Of a DNA stretch of 64,000 bases, positions 35,546-47,984 are shown piece by piece (within the stretch, counting starts at the first letter, position 1; each line of letters opens with the position of its first letter). Source of the DNA: Achatina immaculata. Its lineage: Eukaryota > Mollusca > Gastropoda > Stylommatophora > Achatinidae. The translations under genes and the position numbers were made by a program. The stretch lies in NCBI GenBank assembly GCA_009760885.1, contig CM019708.1, positions 434,001 through 498,000 of the forward strand, read 5' to 3'. The notes under the pieces are model-generated. The model worked only from the letters and a program-made list of their open reading frames with translations. It was not told the DNA's origin and did not search any database.

Positions 35546-37438
35546 ATGTTTGCTGAATGTCACTTTTTAAATATCTTTTTATCTTTTTTTTTCACAGATC
35601 GCCCGTCTTATACCATTACTGGTTTAGAGTTGCGCCCAAAGACGGATGAGAATCGTTGGAGTACACTGTTACATACACTCAACAGTTCTTTGTGGTGTAG
35701 AAACATGGCAAAACAGCTGAGGTTATGTCTGGGCCAGTTCTGGTTGATGTCACTCAGATAAGCAAGCAGTACCACTAACAAAGTCATCTTTGCTCGCCAT
35801 GCTCTCTAACATTATCCACTGTCTACAATCACTTTCATTCTGTCTACATTTCTGGAAAATGTAACAAGCGAGCCACAGTTTTAAATTACTTGTACTCTGT
35901 GACAAATGTTACTCGCAGCTCGGAGCTGGCACGATATATCTATCAGACTTCACAGGAGGGTATTTAGAAGAAAGGAAAACAAAGTCTGCACAACAGCAAA
36001 GAAAGCAGAAGCTCAAGTTAACCAGCTCAGGTAACATGCAGAATCAGAGAGAATTATCTCACTACCTCTACATTTCATACCACATTTGTATTACCCAATG
36101 ATCTCTACTCTCACGATATCATTAAAAAAAAAAGGTTCAAGGATTTCTGGAACAGACGATTTTTTTTTTAATGGAGTACCACAAAACACAGACAGGGAGG
36201 AAATATAACCTATTTATTAAGATATTTTGTAATGGATAACATAATTTTATAACGTATAAGAGTATGCAACAAACAACTCCTAAGATTGCCGAAATTTTAT
36301 GAAAACAAAATGCAAAAGTTAACGATAACATACAGCTAGAACACATATACAGCAGTTAGAAATAAATATTTCATATCAACGGCTTCTGAATACAAACTAC
36401 AGATGCAGGCAAATACAAAAAGCTCTCGTTTTCTATTTCTCGCTTTACGACGATTCGTATTTCTAAACATCGATCTATTGAAATAATGAGGACTTATTCT
36501 AACTTTACAATGTTGTTAAGAGCGTACAGTACTTATTTAAAATAAAACTTATTTTAAAGCTTTACATTATAAACCTACTTTTTGTTGTTTTTTTTTAAAC
36601 ACGCCCATCTACTGACTGTAAACTACTATATACTCACCACTATGAAATTCGCTTTATGTCCATTTCGTTTTCGCAACGGAAACCTGTCGAAAAGCGAGGA
36701 CTGTCTGTACCTGAACTGAGTTACCTCTCTGTGACTAGGTGGAGGATATTCACATATGAATTTCATTACGCAAGTCTCCGTTTTAGTTATTACAAACGTG
36801 AAGAACAATCTTCCAATTCACACATTTCTGTAGCATTACAGCGGACTGTGATTATTACAATTATGAAACTTGTATTTTATAAAGAAAACTGTCACTAAAT
36901 CAATGAACGATTTATTGGAAAAAAAAAACGTTTTTCATCGGCATCAAGGACTAAGATAAAAGTAAACACAGAAAAAAAACCATATGCTAAGAAAGGAAAC
37001 CATCGTACAGTGATAAGAAAATGAAAACTATTTGTGGCGATAAATGACAATCGTTACTTGTTCAATACTCGTACTCTGCAGATAGGAAATGCACAATGCC
37101 AGAAAACGATAAATAAGATGGTCTCATTATTTTAAGGGAAATAATAGGACGAAACATTAAACAGTCTCAAAGAGACTGTACTCCCAAAGGGTACCTTCAA
37201 AATAATCCCACTGGTACACCTACAAACAGTTTATATATCAGTTTAAAATCATTGTGTCCTGCTGGAAGAAATGGCGTGTTCTGATCATATGACCATTAAA
37301 GGTGTTACAGCAATCAATTTCATTTGTGAAATGCGGGCATATTTTGTAGTCACTAGAAACCGCCCAATGTTCCTGATAGTTCGTGTTTGTGGACACGTAA
37401 TAAATGAAGATCTAACAGTAAAACATATAACTTAGCAA
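35546..37438. other. No recognised gene
   Basis: AT-rich DNA. Open stretches are short and do not look like any family I know. Confidence 0.5.
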
Positions 37439-37439
37439 C

Positions 37440-37790
37440 GCAAAAACAAAAGCTGATGGAAAAGTAATGTGTCCAAACATTTCAAGCGACAAAAACAAAA
37501 GCTGATGGAAAAGTAATGTGTCCAAACATTTCAAGCGACAAAAACAAAAGCTGATGGAAAAGTAATGTGTCCAAACATTTCAAGCGACAAAAACAAAAGC
37601 TGATGGAAAAGTAATGTGTCCAAACATTTCAAGCGACAAAAACAAAAGCTGATGGAAAAGTAATGTGTCCAAACATTTCAAGCGACAAAAACAAAAGCTG
37701 ATGGAAAAGTAATGTGTCCAAACATTTCAAGCGACAAAAACAAAAGCTGATGGAAAAGTAATGTGTCCAAACATTTCAAGCGACAAAAAC
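37440..37790. repeat. 49-bp minisatellite, about 7 nearly identical copies
   Basis: Units contain aaagctgatggaaaagtaat and gtgtccaaacatttcaagcg. The copies look identical, so the array is recent. Confidence 0.96.
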
Positions 37791-37898
37791 TCCCCAAAAC
37801 TCCACCAGCTCCAATTTTGGAACAATATGACCAGCCCGACAGAAAGATTCAATATAATTCTTTCATCTGGATTATAAAAAGATAATAATATAGAACTA

Positions 37899-38099
37899 GC
37901 GAGGAAAGTGGGCAAGAAAGAGTGAGGAAAGTGGACAAGAAAGAGTGAGGAAAGTGGGCAAGAAAGAGTGAGGAAAGTGGGCAAGAAAGAGTGAGGAAAG
38001 TGGGCAGGAAAGAGTGAGGAAAGTGGGCAAGAAAGAGTGAGGAAAGTGGGCAGGAAAGAGTGAGGAAAGTGGGCAAGAAAGAATGAGGAAAGTAGGCAG
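37899..38099. repeat. 23-bp minisatellite, about 9 copies
   Basis: Units contain gaggaaagtgggcaagaaag, with aggaaag variants. The array is purine-only on the plus strand apart from one C and one T per unit. Confidence 0.95.
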
Positions 38100-38899
38100 A
38101 AACAAGAATGGCAAAAAGACTGTTGTATGTTCTTTATGTATACGCGCTCATCTTACTTTCCGGCTTCGCAGTTTATACACGAGACACAATATCAGGTACA
38201 GACTGGAAATATGTCGCAGGAAGAGCAAGGAGAATCTGTCCAACCAGAAAAAATAATCATCAACAGCAGACAATAAGTACAACCTTGTGGTTTCGCGTGC
38301 CTGTGTGTTGGAGAGAGAAGGACCTCCTCTCTCTCTCTCTCTCAACCGTCAACACCTACATAATATTTCACTTGTTGGGCAGAAAAGCTGGAGTCTCCAC
38401 AACAGCCTCTCAGCTTCCCAACTCGTCCACACATTTCAACATTCTCGCCTGTCTTTTATCCTCCACTTCCTAGGCCCGAAATTCTGCGAAATAATTTAAC
38501 CGTGAGCGCACAGTCAACTACGCCTTCACCTATATCTTCTACCTACTGCTCACGCGCAATTTTTTGCTTTTCATCACCTCCCCTTACTCCATCTCTTCCC
38601 CCGCCCCCCCCCCCCACCCCATTTCCGATGACTCACAGTCCACTGATTTATAGTATAATTCGCAACTTCTCTGCAGTTCGCCCAATAAAACGCTTAATTC
38701 CCAGTGCTCTATATACGGTATGTCTTATCTCAATTTTTACCTGAACACCAGTAATGTAAGAATATGCAGGGATATTAAATCTTTCCTGCTTGGGTGATGT
38801 GGGAGAAAACAAAGAAAGGTGATTCATACCAGATATGGCCTGCAACTTTAGAATACTCACACAACATATTGAGATTAGGTTTGGCCAGCTATGCATGAG

Positions 38900-38901
<2 letters not shown>

Positions 38902-38951
<50 letters not shown>
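38902..38951. repeat. (TA)n microsatellite
   Basis: About 25 TA units lie immediately before the family C LINE fragment. Confidence 0.97.
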
Positions 38952-38952
<1 letters not shown>

Positions 38953-39090
38953 AGGTTTGGAGAAGAACAGCAGAAAGGATGTTGAGCAATAGAGGGCTCA
39001 CCTGGGCAAGAGCAGAAAAAAAGGCGAAGGACAGGCATATGTGGAAAACCCTTGCGGAAGCCCCATATGCCCTGGGCACTTAAGGTTCAG
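38952..39090 (+). mobile_element. 139-bp LINE family C 3' end
   Basis: This matches the last ~130 bp of family C (RLTWARAEKKAKD-type coding, ending CALGT), then cttaaggttcag. It is flanked by (TA)n on both sides (38902-38951 and 39091-39108), so it probably landed inside a TA repeat. Confidence 0.88.
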
Positions 39091-39108
39091 ATATATATAT
39101 ATATATAT
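39091..39108. repeat. (AT)n tract between two convergent LINE 3' ends
   Basis: Nine AT units lie exactly between the end of the family C fragment (39090) and the 3' end of the minus-strand LINE (39109). Confidence 0.95.
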
Positions 39109-41145
39109 CATAATGACGTTTCGTCACGGAAGACTGGCTGCAATGAATCTGCCTCTTGTCAAGTTGGTTCCTGTTCATCTCTTGATGTTGTCCACCTATC
39201 TATGTCGGTGTTGTCCTCTTGTTCTCTTCCCTTCGAGCTTGTCCTCAAGTAAAGTCTTCAACATGCACGTAGTACTATGTCTCTTCTTGTCTTGTTCCTG
39301 TGATTTTCAATATTTTTCTTGCCAATTCCAGCTGATCTAACATTTTTCTTTGTTTTCTTTGCTGTCCACATGATACGAGCCATTCTTTTTCATATTCATA
39401 TTTCGAGGGCCTCTATTTTCTTTTCTGTTGACTTATTCAAGGTCCACGTTCTACACCACAAAGAACTGTTGAGTGTACATAGCATTGTACAATACTGAGT
39501 CTCATTTGCTGCGATATTTGCTTTGATGTAAGGATCTTCCTCATTTTAAATGTGTTTTTCCCCCTCCCTACTCTTCTGCTAATTTCTGTTTCACACTTTC
39601 CATCCTCTGTTATCATGTGTCCCAAATATATGAAACTTTTCACGGGCTCGAGTAATTTCCCGTTTATTGTTATATTTGTATCTGGTATTATTTCCCCTCT
39701 GTTAATTACCTTAACATTTGTCTTTCTGATATTTATTTCCAGTCCATACTTTTAACTTCTGTTGTTTATTCGTGCCACTGGGTTCTGTACGTCTTTTAGT
39801 TTCTCTGCCATCACCACAGTGTCATATGCGTATCTCAAGTTATTTGGGAGCTGTTCCATTAATGTTTAGTCCAGTCATCTCGCTAATTTCCCTGAATACT
39901 TTTTTATGTGTGAAGGTTAAACAGACATGGAGATAGGACACACCCTTGTCCGACCTCTCTCTTTGTATCTCTTGATGCTAAGTAGTTTGCATTGGACCGC
40001 ACAGATGCTGTCTTTTCCCGAGATAGATTACTTCTTAGTCTGACGTCTTTGCCATCAATATTAATCTCCTTCAGACATTCCATCTGCTATTCCTGCCTTA
40101 TTCTACCGAAAGCCTTTGTATACTCTATAAAACAGACATAAATGTCTTTTTTCTTAACTTCCCTGTTTTTCTTATCAGTTATCATCCTAATGCTGAATAT
40201 CGCCTCTTCTTTCACTATTTCTTCTAATCCGAACTGCTAATCGCCGATTTCCACATTTATTTTGTTTCTAATTCTCTAGAATGACTCTACATATCTTCGT
40301 CACATAGCTCATTAAACCGATGGTTCTAAAGTCGGTACATTCTGCTCACTTTTTTTTTTGGTTTTGTTTTGTAGTACTATAAATACCGAAGTTTTCAAAT
40401 CCTGTGGTTTATATACGTCGTTACACGGATCTGTGATCTCTACTCCAAAGTCTTCTAGGGCTTGTAATATTTCTTTGCTGATGTCACCAAGGCCAGTCGT
40501 TTTCCATTTTTTCATCCAACTTACTATTTCTGATTTTAGGATCGCTGGGCTGTCTGTATACGGGCTCTTATTTCTATTATTTGCATAACGCTCACTGATG
40601 TATTCCTTCCATCGTTTATCTATGTCAGAGCATTCGATCGCGATTTGTCCTGACGTGTATTAATGCAGTCTCCCTGGTTTACTTTATGATTCGTGCCATG
40701 AAAGTTTCTTTTTTTTTCCATACATTTCTCTTGTCTTCTACTGTTTCTCCATCTCTTCTATTTCTTTGTAGCTGTTATCTAGCTATTTTACCCTGTCAGT
40801 GCAGCACATGCTGCTTATTTCATTTTCTATATTATTGTAATCTGCTGTGTTTCTTTTCCCGTTTTCTTTCTCTTCCCTCCCCCTCCCCTCTTTTTTGTCA
40901 CTATTTCTTTGATCATTCACTTCTGCTTAGTCTTCTGTTCTTTGTTTTGTAAGTTATTTTTTGCCATCTCCAAACTTGACTTTAAGTACTCCCGTGTATT
41001 ATTTATTTTCTCTCTTGCGTCTTCTCGCCTATGCTCTCTTCTAGCAGACTTTCAAACCTGTTCCTCACCTCATGTGGACATTTCTGTTTCTTAGAGCCGT
41101 AACGTCCACTTTCGGTGCACTGCACTTCTTGCTTTGGTTACTGGG
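39109..41145 (-). mobile_element. Degenerate RTE-like LINE, about 2 kb
   Basis: The minus strand carries RT remnants: an N-terminal linker near 41100-40700, WKTTGLGDISKEILQALEDF near 40480, and FIYLGHMITEDGKCETEISR and KMRKILTSKQISQQMRLSIV near 39630-39530. Stops and frameshifts are dense. The 3' end abuts the (AT)n tract at 39091-39108, which is also the tail of a plus-strand LINE. Confidence 0.75.
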
Positions 41146-42020
41146 TATGTTAAAAATCGGAATTTATGTCTGCCCCTGGGCGGGTTTATGTTGAGTTAAC
41201 AATCTACAAAGCAAAGAACAAACCAGACAGATAACATTTAAATTTCTTGATATTTTTTACGACATTTAAATGGCTGACAAAAGGACCAGAATTGAAGTCT
41301 ACCTACTTATCGGCCACAGACAGACGTTATGGTTCCTGCATGAAAGTGCTGTGTGATAGCCGAAGTTAACTCTGTCATATAAACAGGCTTACTCATTATA
41401 AAGGCTTACTCATTATATACCGGTGTTTGAACTCAACTACCTCGGCTTTTTTTTTCTGGCCTGTAATTAACACATATTCACAGCCATACATCGCAATGAA
41501 ATATCTATTCCTGGCCCATTCTACCTTCGTGCACTGGTAAAGACTGACCTTATGAGACTACTAAATTACGCGTTAAATTATTCTAGCAGCCATTATGACA
41601 TTACTATAATAATCCGTCACGAATGTGATACATCTAACTTTTTATAATTCTCATCTGTATAATCAATCTTTTTAACAGCCTCGGTGCTTAAAAAAAAATG
41701 CTCCTGCTGGAGTTGATAACCCTCTCGATATCATTCAAATATCTGTACTTGACATTTAAACATAAGGTAAAGTGTGTACAGCATGTCTGGTTTCAGTGAG
41801 TCACCAACCTCATAAACTCGCATCCAGTTCTTATCAAGCGGAGAGATAGGAAAGAATCCATATCTGTGTAAATCAGTTAAAAAACGTAATGGAAACGCGT
41901 TTACTTCTCCCCCCAAAACCCCCTGAGACGGCAGGTCAGGACTATATAGATGCTTACATGAGAAAGATTATTTGTTGACGGTAAGTGAAACCGCTGGCTG
42001 GTTTATTTTCTTTTCTAAGA
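41146..42020. other. No recognised gene
   Basis: AT-rich sequence with a short direct duplication of aggcttactcattata near 41385-41420. Nothing else can be named. Confidence 0.5.
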
Positions 42021-42048
42021 CTTGGGGGGGGGGGGGGAGAAGAAAGAG

Positions 42049-42049
<1 letters not shown>

Positions 42050-42079
<30 letters not shown>
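42050..42079. repeat. (GA)n microsatellite
   Basis: A gagagaga tract follows a 14-G run at 42024-42037. Confidence 0.95.
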
Positions 42080-42228
42080 AGAAAAGATAATGGGCGGGAA
42101 GGAAGGAGAGCACACAAAAGTCTGAAGTCTGAAAACTTAAGTGTAGTGAAAGGAAAAGAGGTAGGTGAAATAAGACTTACACAGTCACGCCAAGGACAGC
42201 GAAACAAGCTTGAAAGTCACAAGAAAGA

Positions 42229-42547
42229 CAGTCATGCCTCGACTTACGGCCGCATGTAGGACCCGCAGCCAAGCCGCAAGTCGGTCGTTATTAGAAGAGC
42301 TCTGACATTAAGCACAGCTCACTGCTACATTTTACAAGACGAATAGACATGTTTACCAGCACTTTAAAATAAAAACACTAACAGTATGCAAATCAGCACA
42401 GTAACTGTGTGGAAATTATTCACCAAATATAAATCAAAATGCATACCGGCCTTGGCGGTCAACAGTAGCCAGGTCTGGTCATTTCTAGAATAGTTTAATC
42501 CTATGAGACGACATAAGAATGAACGGCCGTAACTCGGTGCATGGCTG
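42229..42547. mobile_element. 319-bp MITE with 25-bp inverted ends
   Basis: The left end cagtcatgcctcgacttacg and the right end, on the minus strand, cagccatgcaccgagttacg are inverted repeats matching at about 20 of 25 positions. There is no coding capacity. The superfamily is uncertain because I could not define a target duplication. Confidence 0.6.
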
Positions 42548-42908
42548 TAAATCCTGTAAATGGTCGATAACGGAATATCTTTCGACGTCATACTTGCGAA
42601 TGATACACTGACCCACTGAATGCGAGACGATAATATGAGAAACACTCGCGCCGCAATCAATGATCTGCTAAACGAAAACAAACAGAACAATGTACTCCAC
42701 TGTTTTAGACCGTACGGTGGTGGTGTATCGAACTTCCAGTGCTCTATTTCTACTTCAATCTCGCATGAAGAATGGCCACGAGAAAAACAGCACAAGCACG
42801 CACACAGAATATTATTTTGTCAGACAGAAAAACATAATGAAATTTAAACATGGTCTAGGAAAAAAAAAACAGAACAGGTTATCTGGATGGGTATATGAAT
42901 ATATGCAT

Positions 42909-43478
42909 CAGTAATAACTTCAGATGGGAAATGCAGAACAGAAATTAGGAACAGAATAGGCCAAGCAAAGACTGCATTTCAGAGAATGAGAAACATATTG
43001 ACCAACACATCCTTATCAATGAATGTTAGAAAACGAGTACTAAAATGCTATATTGAACCTATCTTGTTATATGGAAGTGAATCATGGACAATAGGCAAGT
43101 CTGCACAAAAATCATTGGAAGCAGCAGAAATGTGGTTTATTAGAAGAATGTTGCGAATCCCCTGGACAGCAAAAATAACTAATGAAGAATGTATGAGAAG
43201 AGCTGGAGAGACAAAAAAAACCTTGTCAAAAAGATAAGAGAGAGACAATGTACTTTCATAGGACATGCAATGAGAAGAGGGGGCATTGAAAATATTATAA
43301 CAACAGGAAAAATAGAAGGAAGAAGATCAAGAGGAAGACCAAGAGAAATGATACTGGACAGTCTGACGGGATGGTGTGAGAGGAGATCACCAACTGAGCT
43401 GATGGCATGCATGAAGGATCGCGTACTCTGGAGAAGCATAATAGCCAACGCCAGTCGGCACGGCACATGATGATGATG
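42909..43478 (+). mobile_element. 5'-truncated LINE family A
   Basis: The RT C-terminal region encodes AFQRMRNILTNTSLSMNVRK, YIEPILLYGSESWTIGKSAQ, FIRRMLRIPWTAKITNEECM and GRRSRGRPREMILDSLTGWC, ending SRHGT, then stop within (TGA)n. One frameshift lies near 43225, in the A-run. It is flanked by atgcat (42903-42908 and 43479-43484), a possible 6-bp target duplication. It is much better preserved than the copy at 54382-56849. Confidence 0.88.
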
Positions 43479-43710
43479 ATGCATGGATGAAAAGATAAAT
43501 GTAGAACAGTCATAGATGAAGAAGGCCAGCATGGTGTGAACTAAATAACAAGAGCAAAAATATGTTTTGATGTATTTTAAAACCAACACTTGTCTCCAGT
43601 TACCTGCTCAGACAAACAAATTAATGGGACGCGTATAACCCCAAGCAAAAACTGGTCATAACTACTACTTTTATATTAACAAGTGAGCAGAAATCAGTTA
43701 CAACAGATCC

Positions 43711-44030
43711 TAAAACACATGGAAATACAAGATATGAACCAAGCTTTCCAAAAACACACCTATCTTAAAACACATGGAAATACAAGATATGAGCCAAGCT
43801 TTCCAAAAACAAACTATTTTAAAACACAAGGAAATACAAGATATGAACTAAGCTTTCCAAAAACACGCCTATCTTAAAACACGGGGAAATACAAGATATG
43901 AGCCAAGCTTTCCAAAAACACACCTAAAACAGGGAAATACAAGATATGAACCAAGCTTTATAAAAACAAAACGTTCCTAAAACAGAGAAATACATGATAT
44001 GAACTAAGCTTTCAAAACAAAACAAAGAAA
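43711..44030. repeat. 55-bp minisatellite, about 6 copies
   Basis: Units contain acatggaaatacaagatatg and aagctttccaaaaac. The later copies are shortened. Confidence 0.93.
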
Positions 44031-44345
44031 CCAGACAACATTAGGTGCTATATCTATGACTTTCGTGGAACAATCTGCTCTGGGTTATTAGTATCTTGAC
44101 TGCTGATGCTGTGACAAGCGCACTTTACCCAATGCTCATTTAACTCTCACTCCAAGGCAACACTGATAGTGTTGGCAGATCTTGCTCAGAACGATATTTA
44201 AGCCAAGCCTAAATAAAATGTAGAGTAATACATTTCTAACCCAACCTACTTTTTTAAAATTTAAACAGCATCTTCCTTTCTGTTGTTTTCTACCAATATG
44301 TTCCATCGAAATGTATTCTGGCAAGAGATTGGAAATTAATCCAGG

Positions 44346-44545
44346 AATCTTCTTCTTCTTCTGCGTTCGAGACTGTTGGTCACGTCAGATTCTGATACCT
44401 GTCGACATGGCAAACCCTGCGGTCCTCTCCAGATCCCGATAGGAGTCCCAAAGCTTTTGCCCCAAGCTTGTGTCCTCTGGCCATGTCTCACGCCTCAGGT
44501 CTGCATGGTTTGGGCACTCTTGTAGGATATGTTCTTGTAGGATAT
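44346..44545 (-). mobile_element. LINE 3' end with (GAA)n tail
   Basis: The minus strand encodes EHILQECPNHADLR, then WPEDTSLGQKLWDSYRDLER and AGFAMSTGI, ending in a (GAA)n tail at 44349-44361. The pattern 'H(I/V)LQxCP ... WP ... KLWG' is typical of the C-terminal end of a non-LTR reverse transcriptase family common in invertebrates. Confidence 0.7.
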
Positions 44546-44559
44546 ATTCCAGGAATGAA

Positions 44560-45160
44560 AGAGTTAAAGAGGTTGATAGACTGACATGATAAAATAAACC
44601 CTGTCTGCCAAAGGCTGGAGATCACAAATAGTGAGATGACGGTGGAACAAGCCATGTTAATAACAAAAATAAACAGATCAACATTAGAAGCAAATAGCTG
44701 AAAAAAATATATATAAACAGTAGGTTACCAGATCGTCCGAATGAAGCTGGCAGGGCTAATGTTATAAGTACCTGAAATATTGCATGTGCGTGCACGTGTG
44801 AAAAAGTAAGAAATAAACATACAGGCAGAAAGCGGGAGCGAGAGGTAGAAAGTGAGACAAATAAAGACAAAATTGACAGGAGGAAGAAGAAGAACGGGAT
44901 AGAAAGAAAAAGAAGAGATAATGAGAGGAGAGAAAGAACTAATGCGAAGGAAAGAGAAGTGGAAGAAAAGAGATGGTGACAACGAGAACTGATGACTGAA
45001 AGAAAGAAAGGGTAGAGAGAGAGGGAGAGGCACAGAAAGAGAGAACATGGATAAAAGACTAAAAACCGTTCTTTAAAATAATACGTCTGACATAAAACAA
45101 ACGCTACTCTAAGACGTTATAAATAAATGCAGGAAACAAACTAACACTGTCAGTTACGAA
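44560..45160. other. Purine-rich stretch, no recognised gene
   Basis: Strand-asymmetric, A/G-rich sequence (gaaagaaaag, agagagagaggg) at 44870-45040. No coding signal was seen. Confidence 0.5.
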
Positions 45161-45162
45161 AA

Positions 45163-45181
45163 ACACACACACACACACACC
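45163..45181. repeat. (AC)n microsatellite
   Basis: About nine AC dinucleotides. A related cacacgcacgcacgcacaca tract lies at 45515-45550. Confidence 0.95.
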
Positions 45182-45674
45182 AGAAACTAAAAAACAAAAA
45201 CAAAAAAAATGATAACACCACATAAATTACGTCCAAGGAAATATGTTAACAATAAGGCAGTCTCCTTGAGAACAAGTACTGTATTATTCTAAGGAGTCTA
45301 CTGCATCAGTTTAAACTGTGGAAATCCGCGGATGCCCGAGGCCTACTCAAGGTATAACCTTAGAGATGTCTAATACTGAGGTGTGTGGTGTGTTTTTCTA
45401 CCAGAAATGTTTGGATGATACTACATAGAAGATTGTGCTGCATTCACATATATGTGGCACGGAGATCCTCACTGATAATTTTTTAATTAATAACATTTCA
45501 TTTTTAAAAAAAACCACACACGCACGCACGCACACATACATACACACACAAAAGGAATGCCATAAATGTACTTTTTATCTCCACATTCAGTATGCTCCAC
45601 AAAATACTGCTAGTTATCTTTTACAATATGTATATAGTGTCGTATGTGATAAAAAACGGCAATGAGAAAAATAT

Positions 45675-46145
45675 TCACCAACGTTTCTGTTTCTTTTTCT
45701 TCTTCATCTTCTTCTTCAGCTTTCCGAACCATTAAGGCTCACTGCTGCAGATAAAGTTCGCCTTCACTCCTCTCAATTCATAATCTCCTCCCTCCAGATA
45801 GTGATACCAATTATATTCTTTGTTGTCTCTCTATCTCTGTCTTGGTCTACCCCTTGGTCTTGTTTCCTTTATCTTTTGTACATACACGTTTGTTTGTTCT
45901 CTTCCATTCTTTCCACGTGGCCCAACCAGCGTCGACTGTGCAGTTTCAAAGCATTTAAAACTGGTTGGGATTTAAATAAGCTGTTAGGTTCAGTATTCTT
46001 TCTGTCTCCATCCTCCACTGTTGCTATCCTTTATGGGCCCAAAGATTCTTCTTAGGATCTTGTTCTCAAAGACCTCCAACTGTTGCTCATCTTTCTTTGT
46101 CGTGCTCCAACGTTTCTGATCCATACATACGGTCCGTCTTATTAC
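45675..46145 (-). mobile_element. Old RTE-like LINE 3' end with (GAA)n tail
   Basis: The minus strand decodes in broken frames to an RT C-terminal end: 'ENKILRRIFGP', then a LKLHSRRWLGHVE-like stretch near 45930, then a basic KGK/TKG region. On the minus strand the 3' side ends in gaagaagatgaagaagaa. The many frameshifts show it is old. The family was recognised by analogy only. Confidence 0.6.
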
Positions 46146-46389
46146 AGTTATAGAACTGATAGACAAGCCTCATTTAAATTAAAAATTTAATACACACAGT
46201 ATTAAACATATGTAAGTGGATAACCTCATATACACTACTGGTTTGTCACTTTCTGTTTTACTGAACCACCTCATCACCACCATCATCTTGTGTCACCTCC
46301 TGGGGAGGTATGGTTATAATTCATGCATTATATTAATTCTTTACAGTGTTCTGGCCAAGTTTATTCCTGCACATTCTTTTCTTGAGGTC

Positions 46390-47180
46390 GCCTTACTCAA
46401 TCGAGCAAGTGTCGTGCCGCGTGGCGTAGGCGATCATTTCTCTCCACAATTCCCAGTCTTTAGACTTGATTATGAGATCCGCCGGTGACTTTCTTCCTAG
46501 CTACACTGACAGCTCATCCAGTAACTTCTCTCTCTGTCTTCCGCTGTCTCTTCTTCCCTCAATTTTTCCAGTTGCCACAGTGTGTTTCAATTTTCCTCTT
46601 CTCAGAAAACGTCCTACAAATCTCGCTTGTCTGCCTCTGATCTTTGTTGTAATTTGCCTTTTAACTCCAGCATCTCTTAAGACTTCTTCGTTGGTTTTCT
46701 TAACTGTCCACGATACTTTCAACATCCTTCTTATGAATCACATTTCCATGGCCTCCATTTCTCGCTGTACTCTTTTATTCATGGACCACGCTTCATATCC
46801 ATAAAACAATATTGGCTCGATGTAACCCTTAGGTACTTGGAATATTGTTTCCATTGATATGGATCTGTTGTACAAGATGTTTCTCATTTTATGGAATGCT
46901 GACTTGGCCAGAGCATGAATGCTTTTCATTTCGTTGTGACATTTCCCATCAGCTGTTATAATTGTTCCTAAGTATTTGAATCTATCAACTTGTTTCAGTT
47001 CTGTGCCATCGATGGTAAAGCGACATTTTGGTGGTATTCTCTTCTTTGAGATAACCATCACTTCAGTCTTCTTTTTATTCAGGCTGAGACCTTTACTTTT
47101 ACTTTCATGAACTACGATGTCCAGAAGAGCCTGTACTTCCCCTTCACTCTCCTTACTACTTTCTCTTAACATCTTCAATG
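46390..47180 (-). mobile_element. RTE-like LINE fragment (RT C-terminal half)
   Basis: The minus strand reads from just after the RT active site (LSLNKKKTEVMVISKK; FKYLGTIITADGKCHNEM) through YIEPILFYGYEAWSMNKRVQ and FIRRMLKVSWTVKKTNEEV to GKIEGRRDSGRQREKLLDEL, with a terminal YATRHDT at about 46400. It comes in two main open pieces (47178-46738 and 46725-46501), so it carries at least one frameshift and a stop. It is related to family A but distinct in sequence and 3' end. Confidence 0.85.
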
Positions 47181-47769
47181 ACCACTATTTTCTGTATATT
47201 TCTATCCTTCTTGACATTACCACGATAAAAATAATTGTCTGGCTATGTTTTTAATTTTTCACATCCGCGAAAGATATACATACCGATACACACAGAAGAC
47301 AAAATAGGTAGATAATAAACTCCTACTGCATTCACGACGTGTCTAACACAGCAAGTCTAACGCTGCTACGAACAGGCAAGGGGGGGGGGGGGGCTTAAAA
47401 TAAGTCTCACGACTGACTGAAACTGAAAATATTTGTTTTAAATGAAGACAAAAATATAAACAAATGGCAACTATCTTAAGACTGCGAGCAATGATTTGCT
47501 CTCCACGAGCGTTTACACCGTGCAGACCAATGAGAAAGAACCGGGCTAAAACCGAAAACGACAAATACCTTAAAGATTGTCTCCCTTGTATATTGAAAAA
47601 CTCCATTATTTTCTGCACAGTTGTAAATAAGCGCGTCTGATCGATAGACTGGATGTTATATTACGAGTCTTGAACATTACCAAAGGTTACCTATATTTCT
47701 CATGTTCGGCTCAGACCACTGTAGCTGAGCAATAGCCAAACAAAATGTCACAAATCCAGAAATCGTATA

Positions 47770-47880
47770 AAATCCACAGTGATTCTCAGACTGTATCAGC
47801 TCATGGACCCCTGAAGCCACTCATAATTCACCAGTGCCCCGACTACAAGCCTTGGTGTTATTAAAATCTGTATTCGTGTC
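47770..47880. mobile_element. Possible hAT-like MITE fragment
   Basis: The phrase catggacccctgaagccact followed by a degenerate cagtgccccga resembles non-autonomous hAT elements that carry 'GGACCCCTaaAGCC'. No matching inverted end was identified. Confidence 0.25.
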
Positions 47881-47984
47881 TAGTATTTTACTAGTATTTT
47901 ATTGGATCTTCTATGCAGACAACCACTTATGGATTCTAGACTCATAACACATTTTATATTTTATACTTGAAAAGCATGGCACTA

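Noticed and set aside
44870..45048. Serine/leucine-rich minus-strand frame resembling a signal or membrane protein
   Set aside because: It is a translation of purine-rich low-complexity DNA.
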